NCBI GenBank assembly: GCA_963210315.1 | Contig: OY723242.1 | Coordinates: 2,046,001-2,110,000 of the forward strand | Source of the DNA: Rhynchopus euleeides | Lineage: Eukaryota; Euglenozoa; Diplonemea; Diplonemida; Diplonemidae | DNA: 64,000 nt | Direction of reading: 5' to 3' | Part shown: positions 55,267-64,000 of the stretch, in pieces | Position numbering within the stretch: position 1 is the first letter of the stretch | How the letters are laid out: the number at the start of each line of letters is the position of its first letter | Made by a program: the position numbers and the translations under genes | The notes under the pieces: generated by a model | Told to the model about the DNA's origin: nothing | Seen by the model: the letters and a program-made list of their open reading frames with translations, nothing else | Databases searched by the model: none

Positions 55267-57372
55267 ATGTCAGGAGAAGGAATGGAGGTGTTCCTGAAGG
55301 ACAGGCTGTGTGGGGAGCAGCATGCGGTGCACATCGGGGAGGGCGACACCCCGGTTCATCTCAAGGCAAACGCACTCGACGTGGTGCTCGGGTCCCCTCC
55401 CGACGCGCTTCCCGAGGACGTGGAGCTCTCGGTGGATGGGGTGGTGCTCGACGACAGCACCCCTCTGTCAGGTGCCGCACCTGTCTCCCACGGGTGCTCC
55501 ATCGACGTCGCCCTCACGGGTGCTCGCTTCGTGAAGGTGTTGGAGAAGCAAATGCGCGACAGCCTGGATGCGTCTGACGGTGACTATCACGTTGACATCG
55601 ACACCATACCTGCCTGGGCACTGTGTCTGCGTGATGTGGCGCTTGCGATGGTGCGGTGTGACGGCGATGCACTTCAGCACGCTTCCGAAGACCTGCAGGG
55701 GGACGAGGACGTAGTCCTGCAGGCCTTCAAGAGCGATCTTAATGCCTTGATGCATGCATCACCTGCACTGCTCAGCAACAAGCCCTTTGTCCTCCCTCTT
55801 GTGCAGCAGGGCGGTTACGCAATCATGTATGTCGATGCAGCGCTGCGTGCCGACAGGGAGGTCGTCATGGCGGCAGTCCAAAGCAGCGACGGTAACGCAC
55901 TCGAGTACGCGTGTGAGTCCCTCCGCAACGACAGGCAGGTGGTCATGGCGGCAGGCCCAGGCTTCCAGCACGCAAGTGCTGCACTGCGCAACGACAAGGA
56001 GCTTGTTCTCCGTGCCATCCGGATGGATATCATAGATCGCTCCGAGACTTCCGAGCCACTGCGTGACGACTGGGAGGGGATGTTGACTGCCGTGAGGAGG
56101 GTGGGATGCGCCTTCGGCAACGCATCTTCCGCACTGTGGCATGACACGGAGTTCCAACGCGAGGCGGTGCTGTGGAACGGTGAGGTGTTGCAGTATATCC
56201 CCAAGGCGGAGCAGCCGTGCTCAGATGTGCCGCTTCGCCAAGACCGAGACCTTATCCTTGCAGCAGTCGAGACCTACCCCGGAGCCCTCAAACACGCCCA
56301 CCCTTCCCTGCAAGGCGACAGGGAGGTGGTGCTCGCTGCGATGCACAGCAGAGCGATGCACGGCAGAGGTCAGGTCGATGCACTGGGCTGTGCACCCTCA
56401 CACCTGAAGAAGGACGAGGAGGTGGTGCTGGCAGGTGTCCGGCGTCACCCAGATGTGCTCAGAAACTCAGCCTCGCTTCGCACCAACAGAGACTTCGTGC
56501 TGCAGTGTGTCAAGCTGCAGGGATGTGCCTTGCAGTACGCCGACCCCTCTGTTCGTCGCGACAGGGAGGTGCAGCTTGCTGCGCTGGCACAGGACCCGAT
56601 GGCCTTGGAGTTCTGTGATGAGTCGATCCGCAGCAACAGAGATGTGGTCCTCACAGCCGTGCGGAAGAATGGTGATGCTTTGATGCATGCTTCAGACAAT
56701 CTGCGCAAGGATCGTGAGGTCGTCCTTGCTACTGTGAAATCCTCACAGGAGGCACTCCGACATGCTGACGAGACATATCTTCAGGACGAGGAGGTGGTGC
56801 TCGCAGCCACACACACTGACGGGCGTGCCCTTCTGTTCGCCGACCCTTCCCTCCTCAGCAACAGAGACTTCATGCTTGCAGCCGTACGCAAGTGCGGGTG
56901 CGCTCTTGATTCCGCCAGTGTTTCACTGTGCCGTGACAAGGAGCTTCAACTGGCGGCCGTGTTGCAGGACGGGAGGGCGCTGCAGTACGCTGACCCTTCA
57001 CTGCGAAGCGACAGGTCGGTTGTGCTTCAAGCGGCTCGTGCACACGGCGATGCTCTGCGCTTTGCCGATCCTGTGTTCTGTGGTGACGAGGAGGTGGTCC
57101 TCGCAGCCGTGACGAGTTGCGGCAGTGCGCTGCGCTACGCCGACCACACACTGTGGAACAAGCGTGAGGTGGTGCTGGCGGCTGTGCGCCAGGAGGGACG
57201 TGCCCTGCAGTACGCCCCCACAGCGCTGTGCTGCGACAAGGAGGTGGTGCTGGCGGCTGTGCGTGCCGACCCAGACGCCTTCATCTACGCTTCTGCCCCG
57301 CTGCGCCGCGACAGCGACGTCGTTGCTGCCGCCTTCCCTGAACTGCACAACAAGAGACGCCGCTGCCTCTAA
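55267..57372 (+). CDS. UBL-DUF4116 solenoid protein, copy 3
   Basis: 701 residues from MSGEGMEVF (MEVF Met at 55282). The ubiquitin-like front and about 24 DUF4116-type repeats are as in copy 2, ending HNKRRRCL. Against copy 2 the constant repeat parts are almost identical, while residues in G-x-A-L-x-x-A change (for example GGALQYA to GCALQYA, GYALEYA to GCALDSA). One repeat has lost a residue (PDVLRNSASLRT). An intact frame through 2.1 kb with mostly amino-acid-changing differences suggests a functional gene under diversifying selection. Confidence 0.85.
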   Translation: MSGEGMEVFLKDRLCGEQHAVHIGEGDTPVHLKANALDVVLGSPPDALPEDVELSVDGVVLDDSTPLSGAAPVSHGCSIDVALTGARFVKVLEKQMRDSLDASDGDYHVDIDTIPAWALCLRDVALAMVRCDGDALQHASEDLQGDEDVVLQAFKSDLNALMHASPALLSNKPFVLPLVQQGGYAIMYVDAALRADREVVMAAVQSSDGNALEYACESLRNDRQVVMAAGPGFQHASAALRNDKELVLRAIRMDIIDRSETSEPLRDDWEGMLTAVRRVGCAFGNASSALWHDTEFQREAVLWNGEVLQYIPKAEQPCSDVPLRQDRDLILAAVETYPGALKHAHPSLQGDREVVLAAMHSRAMHGRGQVDALGCAPSHLKKDEEVVLAGVRRHPDVLRNSASLRTNRDFVLQCVKLQGCALQYADPSVRRDREVQLAALAQDPMALEFCDESIRSNRDVVLTAVRKNGDALMHASDNLRKDREVVLATVKSSQEALRHADETYLQDEEVVLAATHTDGRALLFADPSLLSNRDFMLAAVRKCGCALDSASVSLCRDKELQLAAVLQDGRALQYADPSLRSDRSVVLQAARAHGDALRFADPVFCGDEEVVLAAVTSCGSALRYADHTLWNKREVVLAAVRQEGRALQYAPTALCCDKEVVLAAVRADPDAFIYASAPLRRDSDVVAAAFPELHNKRRRCL

Positions 57373-58789
57373 CCCTCTGCGGAGACCGCGACACCGAAGA
57401 AGGTGTTGGCGGCCTCTGCTCTTGTGTGTGCAACCCCACTGAAGACGCCGTGGCACCGGCAACATGTACGCAAGCTTGAACTCTCCCCTGACGTGACCCG
57501 CTTCTCCTTTGACTGAGGACACCTCTCCCCCCTTTCGTTTTCGCACTGGCCTGGATCGACAGGCCGCTGGCGGCGTTGGCCGCCGTGGGAAAGTATTTTG
57601 CACCCCACCCCCACCCCCCCCCACCCCCACACCCCTGCCTGTCGGTCTTCGTGATCACACTGCATCATTAGTCAGAGGGGCAGAGTAGGTGGGTGCGGTC
57701 AACAAACCATCCCTGTTTCCTTTATGTCGTCGTGGCGAGTAAAGCAGCGTGAGGGTCAGTACTTTTGCACTGCATCATTGGCCAGAGGGGCGTCGTCCTC
57801 CCCGTCCCCATGGTAAAGTTGCACGCACTCGAAGCTGTCCAACACTAACAGGGAGGCCGCCAGGCGCGCCTGGTTGCAGTATATCTGGGTCAGCTGGGCG
57901 GCGTTTGCTGCCGACATGTCTCCGTTGCCACACGGTCACGCATGGACCATGTGAAGAGCATCATCAAGAGCATTCACACATGGAAGCTGATAATGTCGCA
58001 CTCAGAAGACGGAGGGCAACCCCCTTGAAGTCTATTCCACATTCCTCAAACCGACTCCGCCGCCTGTCTTGCAGGCTCTTCTCTGCGATGCCTTGAGGAA
58101 CTGTGTTGCACCGGTCCTTATCCTCGCCGATCGCTGCCAGCTGCTCACTCCCAGATGGTACCACGGCTCCCGCACTCGGTGGAGTCGTCCCGGGAATGCA
58201 GGCGGGGGTTGGAACCCCCAGTGCCTCTCCTGCATGAAGTCGCACAACTCCAAGGCACCGATGGGGCGTGGGTCTCTTCATGCGCACTAAGACGTTGTCG
58301 AAGTGCTGCAGATAGGAGAAAACTGGTGTGCTGATGCGCAAGCACGGTCTTTTTCCTCATTCCAGAAAAGCTGTTGTCCAGTTGTCCAGGATCATCGCGC
58401 GAAAGAAGCGACGGCGGTTCTTTTCGTAGTCGCCGATATCCTCAAAGTGGAAGTCAGCTGTGCGTTACACAGGGCGCGCAAAAGATAGGGTGCCCAACGC
58501 CCTCGTCTCGATCAAGCTGAAGCTCGATCCTCAATATCAGGATTTCGCCACTACGCATGCACGTCTCGTCAGCCAATCACCGGACACCCCACCACACACA
58601 CAGAGACAGGCCCGGCTGTCACACCACGCATCCCTTGTGGGCCATGCAGTGCGGGCAGTGAGGGTGGGGTAGTGGAGGTGTTGGGGACGCACATGTGGCT
58701 TGGGGCAGCCTGTCGGTCCGTGTAGAGCAGATAACCGGTGCGGTCCCACTATACAGTGTGGTGGCTTCTGACCCCGCCAGCCGTTCAAG
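57373..58789. other. Intergenic; possible decayed gag-like remnant on the minus strand
   Basis: 57373-57580 matches the flank of copy 2. ACTGCATCATTRGYCAGAGG occurs near 57660 and 57770. On the minus strand near 58300, LQHFDNVLVRMK resembles the FEHFDDVLKLMK of the YR-element gag, a weak hint of an old copy. Confidence 0.35.
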
Positions 58790-60823
58790 ATGCAGACCAC
58801 AGACGAACAGACTCGCAGCACACTCCGCACGTTGAAGCAGAACGGCGTCCTGCGTGCTCGAGATGCGAATGGCGACCCGCTTGAGCTCGACCCTGCGGTA
58901 TGTATTGGGGTTTCCTTTGGGGGCCTTCGCTCTGTGCCACTGTGTGTGTCAAACTGTGTCACTTTGCAGCCAAAGTGTTGTGAGGCGGTTCACCCTTCCT
59001 CACTTCTCTGCATTTCTGATCGAAGGCCCCCTTTGGTTGTGTTTGAGAGCAGGGGAGAGTGGGGGGACTGGGGCGGGGCAGGGCCTTGCCAGGATCGGCG
59101 GCCATGGGGGGGCTAATGCGGGGTTTGCGGGTTTGAAAAAGGCAGGGGCAATGTTTCTCCCACGTGTTCCACACTGTCACAGATTGCTTCTGACCTTCTC
59201 AACGGAGAAAAGCTGTCGCTGGCACCGCCGACGAATGCTGCTTTGGTATGGCGCCTTGCTGCGGGGTTGGGGTGCAAGGATGTACAGCAGCGGGGTGTGC
59301 CGGCACCACCGTTACTCCAGAATGGCTTTTCTTGTTAGGGGGGTCTTCGCTACGGGGTGATCGTCAGTGCATTTTGGTGCATTTCCTGTTGAATTGGCTG
59401 AAAACTGACGAAGTTTGTCGAACAGCGAAGACCCCCTACGCCAAAAGAGCTTTCTCGCATTCAGAAAGGCTCCTTGGATAGCGGGCCAAGTGACGGAGCG
59501 TGGCACAGAGCACCCGGTTGTATTGTGCAACTGAGCTTACTCTGGTCCTGATGAAGATCCTGTTGGGCCGGGTGGGCTTTGTCCGGATAGGATCGTGTGA
59601 GTGGACATTCTCTGATTTTCACAAACCCACAGGTTGTTCCGAACTCGCTGGATGCGCGTAAGCAGGCGCCCTTGCCTGGGCTGGGGCAGAGGGATGACGT
59701 GCCTTCGAAGCGCAACTCCATCAGCCATGCCCCGACCAACGCGTCATGCGACGAGCTGATGACACGGCTCGCCTCTGATTGCGAAGCCTTTAACCACAAC
59801 CTGGTGGCAAACTTCAACACCGCGAAGGAGACAATGCAGAAGAGCGTGCTGGAGCTGTTCAAAACCACAAGCAAAGACAAGCTGCCAGATTCGTTCCTCC
59901 GATCGCTTCCGAAGTGGGGGAAGGGGGCGACGAAGCTGCACCAGGTCTTCAACAAGTCCATCAACCGCAAGGCGACGGACACGGCGATCGACCAGAAGGA
60001 AGTCCCCTTCGAGCTGGTGATACAGCCGGAGATCCTGCAGGAGATGGACAAAGACATTCACTCCCTCATCGACGACGAGCTGAAGCGCTGTGTCGGTGAG
60101 AACGGGATTGTGATCAAAGACATGCAGAAGATCCTGATGCAGGTCACCGTCATGGTCGAGCGGCTGCGCCAGTTTGAGGACAAGCTGGCACGCGAGGAGA
60201 CGGAGCTTCGCGCACTGCAGGACCGCCTGCATGACGAGCGCCTCCTCACGAAGGAGCTGACCCAGACTATCGAGATCCTGACAAGTGAGGCGCGCGAAAA
60301 GGAGTTGCAGATGGACATCCTGCGAGACCAAGTGCAGCGTGAGCGGGACATGTCGAAGCAGAAGCGCGCTGAATTCTTCAAAGAGATCTGCAGATACAAG
60401 ACGCAGATCTTCCAGCACAGCGCCGACGAGGAGCGGGAGCGGGACAGGGACAGGGACAAGGACAGAGAGAGGCCAAAGTCGCCCCGCACGAGGGAGCGGA
60501 AGGATAGCGGGTCAGCCTTCGATATGCGCAGCAGTGAAAACGACGCGTCGTATTCCCTCGGCACGGACCAGGCAGAGATGCAGATGATCCTCGAGCAGAA
60601 GGAGCAAGAATGGCGTTCCGAACATCACGAGCAGGTGCGCGCTCTCAAGATACAGCACGCAGATCAGGTGCGCCAGCTCCAGCAGCAGAAGAAGATTGCG
60701 TGTGACGAGCGTGACGATAAGAACACCACACTCGCAGCACGCGTGAAGAAGCTGGAGATGGAGCTGGTCGAGGAGAAGAGAAAGCTGCGCCGCTTCCTGA
60801 GCATCAAGGACCAGCAGCAGTAA
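58790..60823 (+). CDS. Coiled-coil protein, three exons, unknown function
   Basis: Exons 58790-58897, 59183-59245 and 59633-60823, all phase 0, give 453 residues (MQTTDEQTRSTLRTLKQNGV...). Donors are GTATGT and GTATGG; acceptors are CACAG. Residues 58-190 are a mixed helical domain (TRLASDCEAFNHNLVANFNT). Residues 195-318 are a long coiled coil (VMVERLRQFEDKLAREETEL). 324-348 is an Arg/Asp-rich linker (RDRDRDKDRERPKSPRTRER) and 371-453 a second coiled coil. There is no signal peptide or membrane segment, so it is likely cytoskeletal or scaffold. I do not recognise the family. Each intron contains one MITE (58919-59031 and 59339-59436), which accounts for much of the 285 and 387 bp intron lengths. 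Confidence 0.8.
58919..59031. mobile_element. MITE in intron 1 of the coiled-coil gene
   Basis: Ends GGGGGCCTTCGCTCTGTGCC and GATCGAAGGCCCCC; TTT flanks both sides. Inverse orientation to the relative at 7104. Confidence 0.85.
59339..59436. mobile_element. MITE in intron 2 of the coiled-coil gene
   Basis: Ends GGGGGTCTTCGCTACGGGGT and ACAGCGAAGACCCCC. Nearly identical to 23365-23472, which has one extra copy of a GAAGTTTGTCG unit. Confidence 0.9.
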
Positions 60824-61112
60824 GACTACAGCAGGTGGGGAGTGGTGGGCTTGAGGAGGGTGCGGGTGAGGCGGCCCAGGTTCCCCTGGCGCCGCAGCAG
60901 GAGGTGTGGTCTCGCATGCCCCACCCTTCCCCACCTTCAGTGTTCCTCCAGAGAATCTGGTGCAAAGACTGACAGCAACAGTGTGTCGACCGAACCCAAC
61001 CCAACCCAGCATAGCACAGAAGAGCCCTCCGGTGGTTGCACCGCCCCGTGACTTCGCCACACACAGCACCACCACCAGCAGGCACACAGGCAAGACACAG
61101 GGAAGACGAAGG

Positions 61113-62729
61113 ATGTCAGGAGAAGGAATGGGGGGAGGTGTTCCTGAAGGACAGGCTGTGTGGGGAGCAGCATGCGGTGCACATCGGGGAGGGCGACACC
61201 CCGGTTCATCTCAAGGCAAACGCACTCGACGTGGTGCTCGGGTCCCCTCCCGACGCGCTTCCCGAGGACGTGGAGCTCTCGGTGGATGGGGTGGTGCTCG
61301 ACGACAGCACCCCTCTGTCCGGTGCCGCACCTGTCTCCCACGGGTGCTCCATCGACGTCGCCCTCACGGGTGCTCGCTTCGTTGAGATGTTGCAGCAGCA
61401 GAAGCGCGACAATACGGGTATCCGTAGCGACCTGGGGGGATTCTCCTCCGACGATGGGGATGACATGAACGCCAGACCTCCTGTTGGCTTTGCCGACATA
61501 CCTGCCTGGGCACGGGGCCTTCGTGATGTGGCACTTGCGATGGTGCAGTGTGACGGCAATGCGTTGCAGCACCTCGATGAGTCATTCCGCAGTGACAAAC
61601 ACATCGTCAGTGTGGCGGTGCAGAGAATGCCGTCTGCACTCCAGCACGCTTCCGAAGACCTGCGTGGGGACGAGGATGTGGTGCTGCTGGCCTTCGTCTC
61701 GCAGGACGTATCCGAACTTGAGTTTGCATCACCTGCCCTGCTCAGCAACAAGCCCTTCGTCCTCACTCTTCTGCAGCGCAAGGGTGAGGCACTCAAGCAT
61801 GTCGATGCTGCGCTGCAGGCCGACAGGGAGGTCGTCATGGCGGCTCTGCGAAACGACTCTGAGGCACTCCAGTCCGCCTGTGAGTCCCTCCGCAACGACA
61901 GGCAGGTGGTCATGGCGACAGGCAAAGGCTTGAAGCACGCAAGTGCTGCACTGCGCAACGACAAGGAGCTTGTTCTCCGTGCCATCAGGTCAGAATACAA
62001 AATGGATCCTTCAGAAGCCCTGTGGGGCGACAAGGAGGTGGTGCTTATGACCGTGCGGTGCTGTGGCTTCGAGCATGCGGGAGGTGCCTTCGAGCATACA
62101 TCAGCACTGCGCCACGACACGGAGTTCCAACGCGAGGCGGTGCTGTGGAACGGTTCCGTTTTGGAGTTTCTCCCCAAGGCAAAGGAGCCGTGCTCAGATG
62201 TGCCGCTTCGCCAAGACCGAGACCTTATCCTTGCAGCAGTCGAGACCTACCCCCTGGCACTCGAGCACGCCGACCCTTCCCTGCAGGGCGACAGGGAGGT
62301 GGTGCTCGCTGCGATGCACAGCAGAGCAACGTGGGGTCATGAGTATGCACTGCACTGTGCACCCTCACACCTGAAGAAGGACGAGGAGGTGGTGCTGGCA
62401 GGTGTCCGGCGCATCCCAAGCGTGCTCCTAGAAGCAGACACCTCGCTTCGCACCAACAGAGACTTCGTGCTGCAGTGTGTCAAGCTGCAGGGATATGCCT
62501 TGCACTACGCCGACCCCTCTGTTCGTCGCGACAGGGCCTCCGGTGTAAGAGTAAGGGAAGGAGGAGGCAACTCCCGGCCTGGAGCCAACGGGCAACGGGC
62601 GGGGAACCTTCTTTAACCCACCAAATGTTCGTCGCGACAGGGAGGTGCAGCTTGCTGCGGTGGCACAGGACCCCGAGGTCTTATGGTTCTGTGATGAGTC
62701 GATTCGCAGCAACAGAGATGTGGTCCTCT
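61113..62729 (+). pseudogene. UBL-DUF4116 copy 4, broken
   Basis: Three lesions are visible. Four extra G's after GGAATGG (near 61130) put both usual start codons out of frame with the body, which is open only from an upstream ATG at 61036. A 91 bp insertion (62536-62626) flanked by the 15 bp direct repeat GTTCGTCGCGACAGG shifts the frame and brings a stop at 62614-62616. Homology to the family ends abruptly at about 62729, about 600 bp short of the usual end. The repeats left are as variable as in the intact copies, so it was once a working member. Confidence 0.8.
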
Positions 62730-64000
62730 GGCGTCTGCAGGGCACCCTTCACCGGACATGTTTTCTGCTCAGACGGGAGGTGACGGGGTTGCGGGGGAAA
62801 CAGGAGCAGTGACACCCGCAAAGTCACAGACAGACACGGAGTTTTCACAGTCACCCGGAGGAGGCCCTGATTCTGAAGCGGGGCCGAAGCCGGATGCAGC
62901 CACTTGACTGGATGTCAGGTGAGTGCCACGTGGGGTGAGCTACGACCACGTGTTTTGTTTGAAGGCTATGACAACATAGGAGACGGGAAGTGTTGAGAGG
63001 CAACGGTCTGTGTTAGTGAGACAAGGTGCGTGCTATGGATTTTGCGTTTTTTCAACCTTCCCCCCCCCCCCCCCAGAACCTGAGAATGTGACCGCCTACC
63101 CCTTGTTTTTTACATAGAGGAGTTCAGCGTGTTAAACCCCATTCTCTGTTCCCAAGGCAGAGCGGCGATGTGTACCCAGAGTGTACTTACGTGCACATGG
63201 CTCTGCAGATACGCTGAGTGGTGAGGGGCATGCCTGTTTTCCCTTTTGTTTCCATTATCTTGTCTTCAGAACGAACACACGAATGAAACAAAAACCATAA
63301 CAGAATGCCCCCACCCCTGATGTATGTTTTTTCTCAACCATTTCCCCCCCCCTCCCCCAACCCCCGTTTTTGCTATGTCTTTTGATATGGCTTCGTTCAT
63401 AAACACCCCCCCCCCCAGATTGGGCCTTTTAGCCATTTTTGGCCAAAAATTGGGAATAATCGCATTCACCACCCTCGTCTGCCCCCCACCTGCACTTCGG
63501 GGGGTCCGGGGGGGCCACGGGGGACCCAGGAGTCCATTTTGCTCTCTCATTGGCATGAGAAATGGGGAAAAATACCTTCTCGCGAGCCTGGTACCGGATC
63601 ACAAAAGAGCTGCCGAAATCGGCGTAAGTCTTCGTTCGACGAAACAGATGAGGGATCAGCTTGCTCGCGGAGTGGTCGTAGTCAGTGTCTCGGTATGCTG
63701 GCACCGAGCATCATTCAGCAGATGACAGGACTTCGACCTGGAGAGCAAACGCCACGTCGTCCACGGGTTCCGGGATGACGGATAGTCAGAAGAGTGTAAC
63801 ATGCCCGTAGGTACAGGGTGTTCTCGAGGCAAGGGTGAGCCCCGGCGGTCGACCCACTACGACTCACAGAGGACAACATCGATACGAACCAGTGTTCGAC
63901 GGTGTGCTGATTCGGATGCACAGATAAGGGTCCCGCAAATCAGGCATCTACCTGCGCTCATTGCAGCTTTGGAAGGACACTGTCTGGTATAACCAGACGG
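62730..64000. other. Intergenic, no gene seen
   Basis: C-runs near 63060 and 63345 and purine-rich segments. From 63550 to the right edge the base composition is more even and short frames exist, but none has recognisable content. Confidence 0.4.

Noticed and set aside
62536-62626. Insertion in DUF4116 copy 4 as a new spliceosomal intron
   Set aside because: Possible GT-AG pairs (from 62543 or 62545 to 62640) leave the frame shifted, and the gene is broken elsewhere.

Overview
This is a eukaryotic nuclear window from a GC-rich protist. It has GT-AG introns, with GTATG at every 5' splice site I could place, very long homopurine and homopyrimidine tracts, RNA-binding and coiled-coil genes of eukaryotic type, and a very dense load of mobile DNA. 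An alga or alveolate such as a chromerid fits the GC content, the DUF4116 family and the retroelement types. That is inference only: no marker gene here settles the taxon.

Layout. 1-0.7 kb: the 3' end of a zinc-finger ORF, frameshifted between two matching C-x2-C-x18-H-x3-C fingers, running into a 0.5 kb foldback repeat. 1.9-4.5 kb: a spliced gene for an RNA-binding protein (La motif, two KH domains, polyQ, Gly/Met-rich tails). 4.6-15 kb: almost no genes, but many small repeats. 15.5-17.5 kb: a low-complexity coiled-coil protein with an internal duplication. 18.1-18.7 kb (minus strand): a small RS-dipeptide protein. 19-23.5 kb: hairpin repeats and a 1.45 kb palindromic TIR element. 23.9-26.1 kb: the first of four related genes encoding a ubiquitin-like N-terminus and a long DUF4116-type solenoid. 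29.1-36.7 kb: a 7.6 kb ORF for a reverse transcriptase with an unusual domain set (membrane segments, two OTU-like protease domains, nuclease, FYVE-like finger). 38.9-49.1 kb: a hAT-like element that has received nested insertions of a MULE-like composite, a complete tyrosine-recombinase (YR) retrotransposon and a MITE. 49.2-62.7 kb: DUF4116 copies 2, 3 and 4 (copy 4 broken), with a three-exon coiled-coil gene at 58.8-60.8 kb.

Two observations stand out. The UBL-DUF4116 genes differ from each other mainly at a few fixed positions in each ~25-residue repeat, between blocks that are almost identical at nucleotide level. That pattern suggests a diversifying recognition surface. The YR retrotransposon has the order gag - recombinase - RT/RNase H, with gag and recombinase separated only by one in-frame UGA. 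Its ends can be placed because related repeats at 5.7-6.4 kb and 54.9-55.0 kb act as paralogous empty sites for the nested complex.
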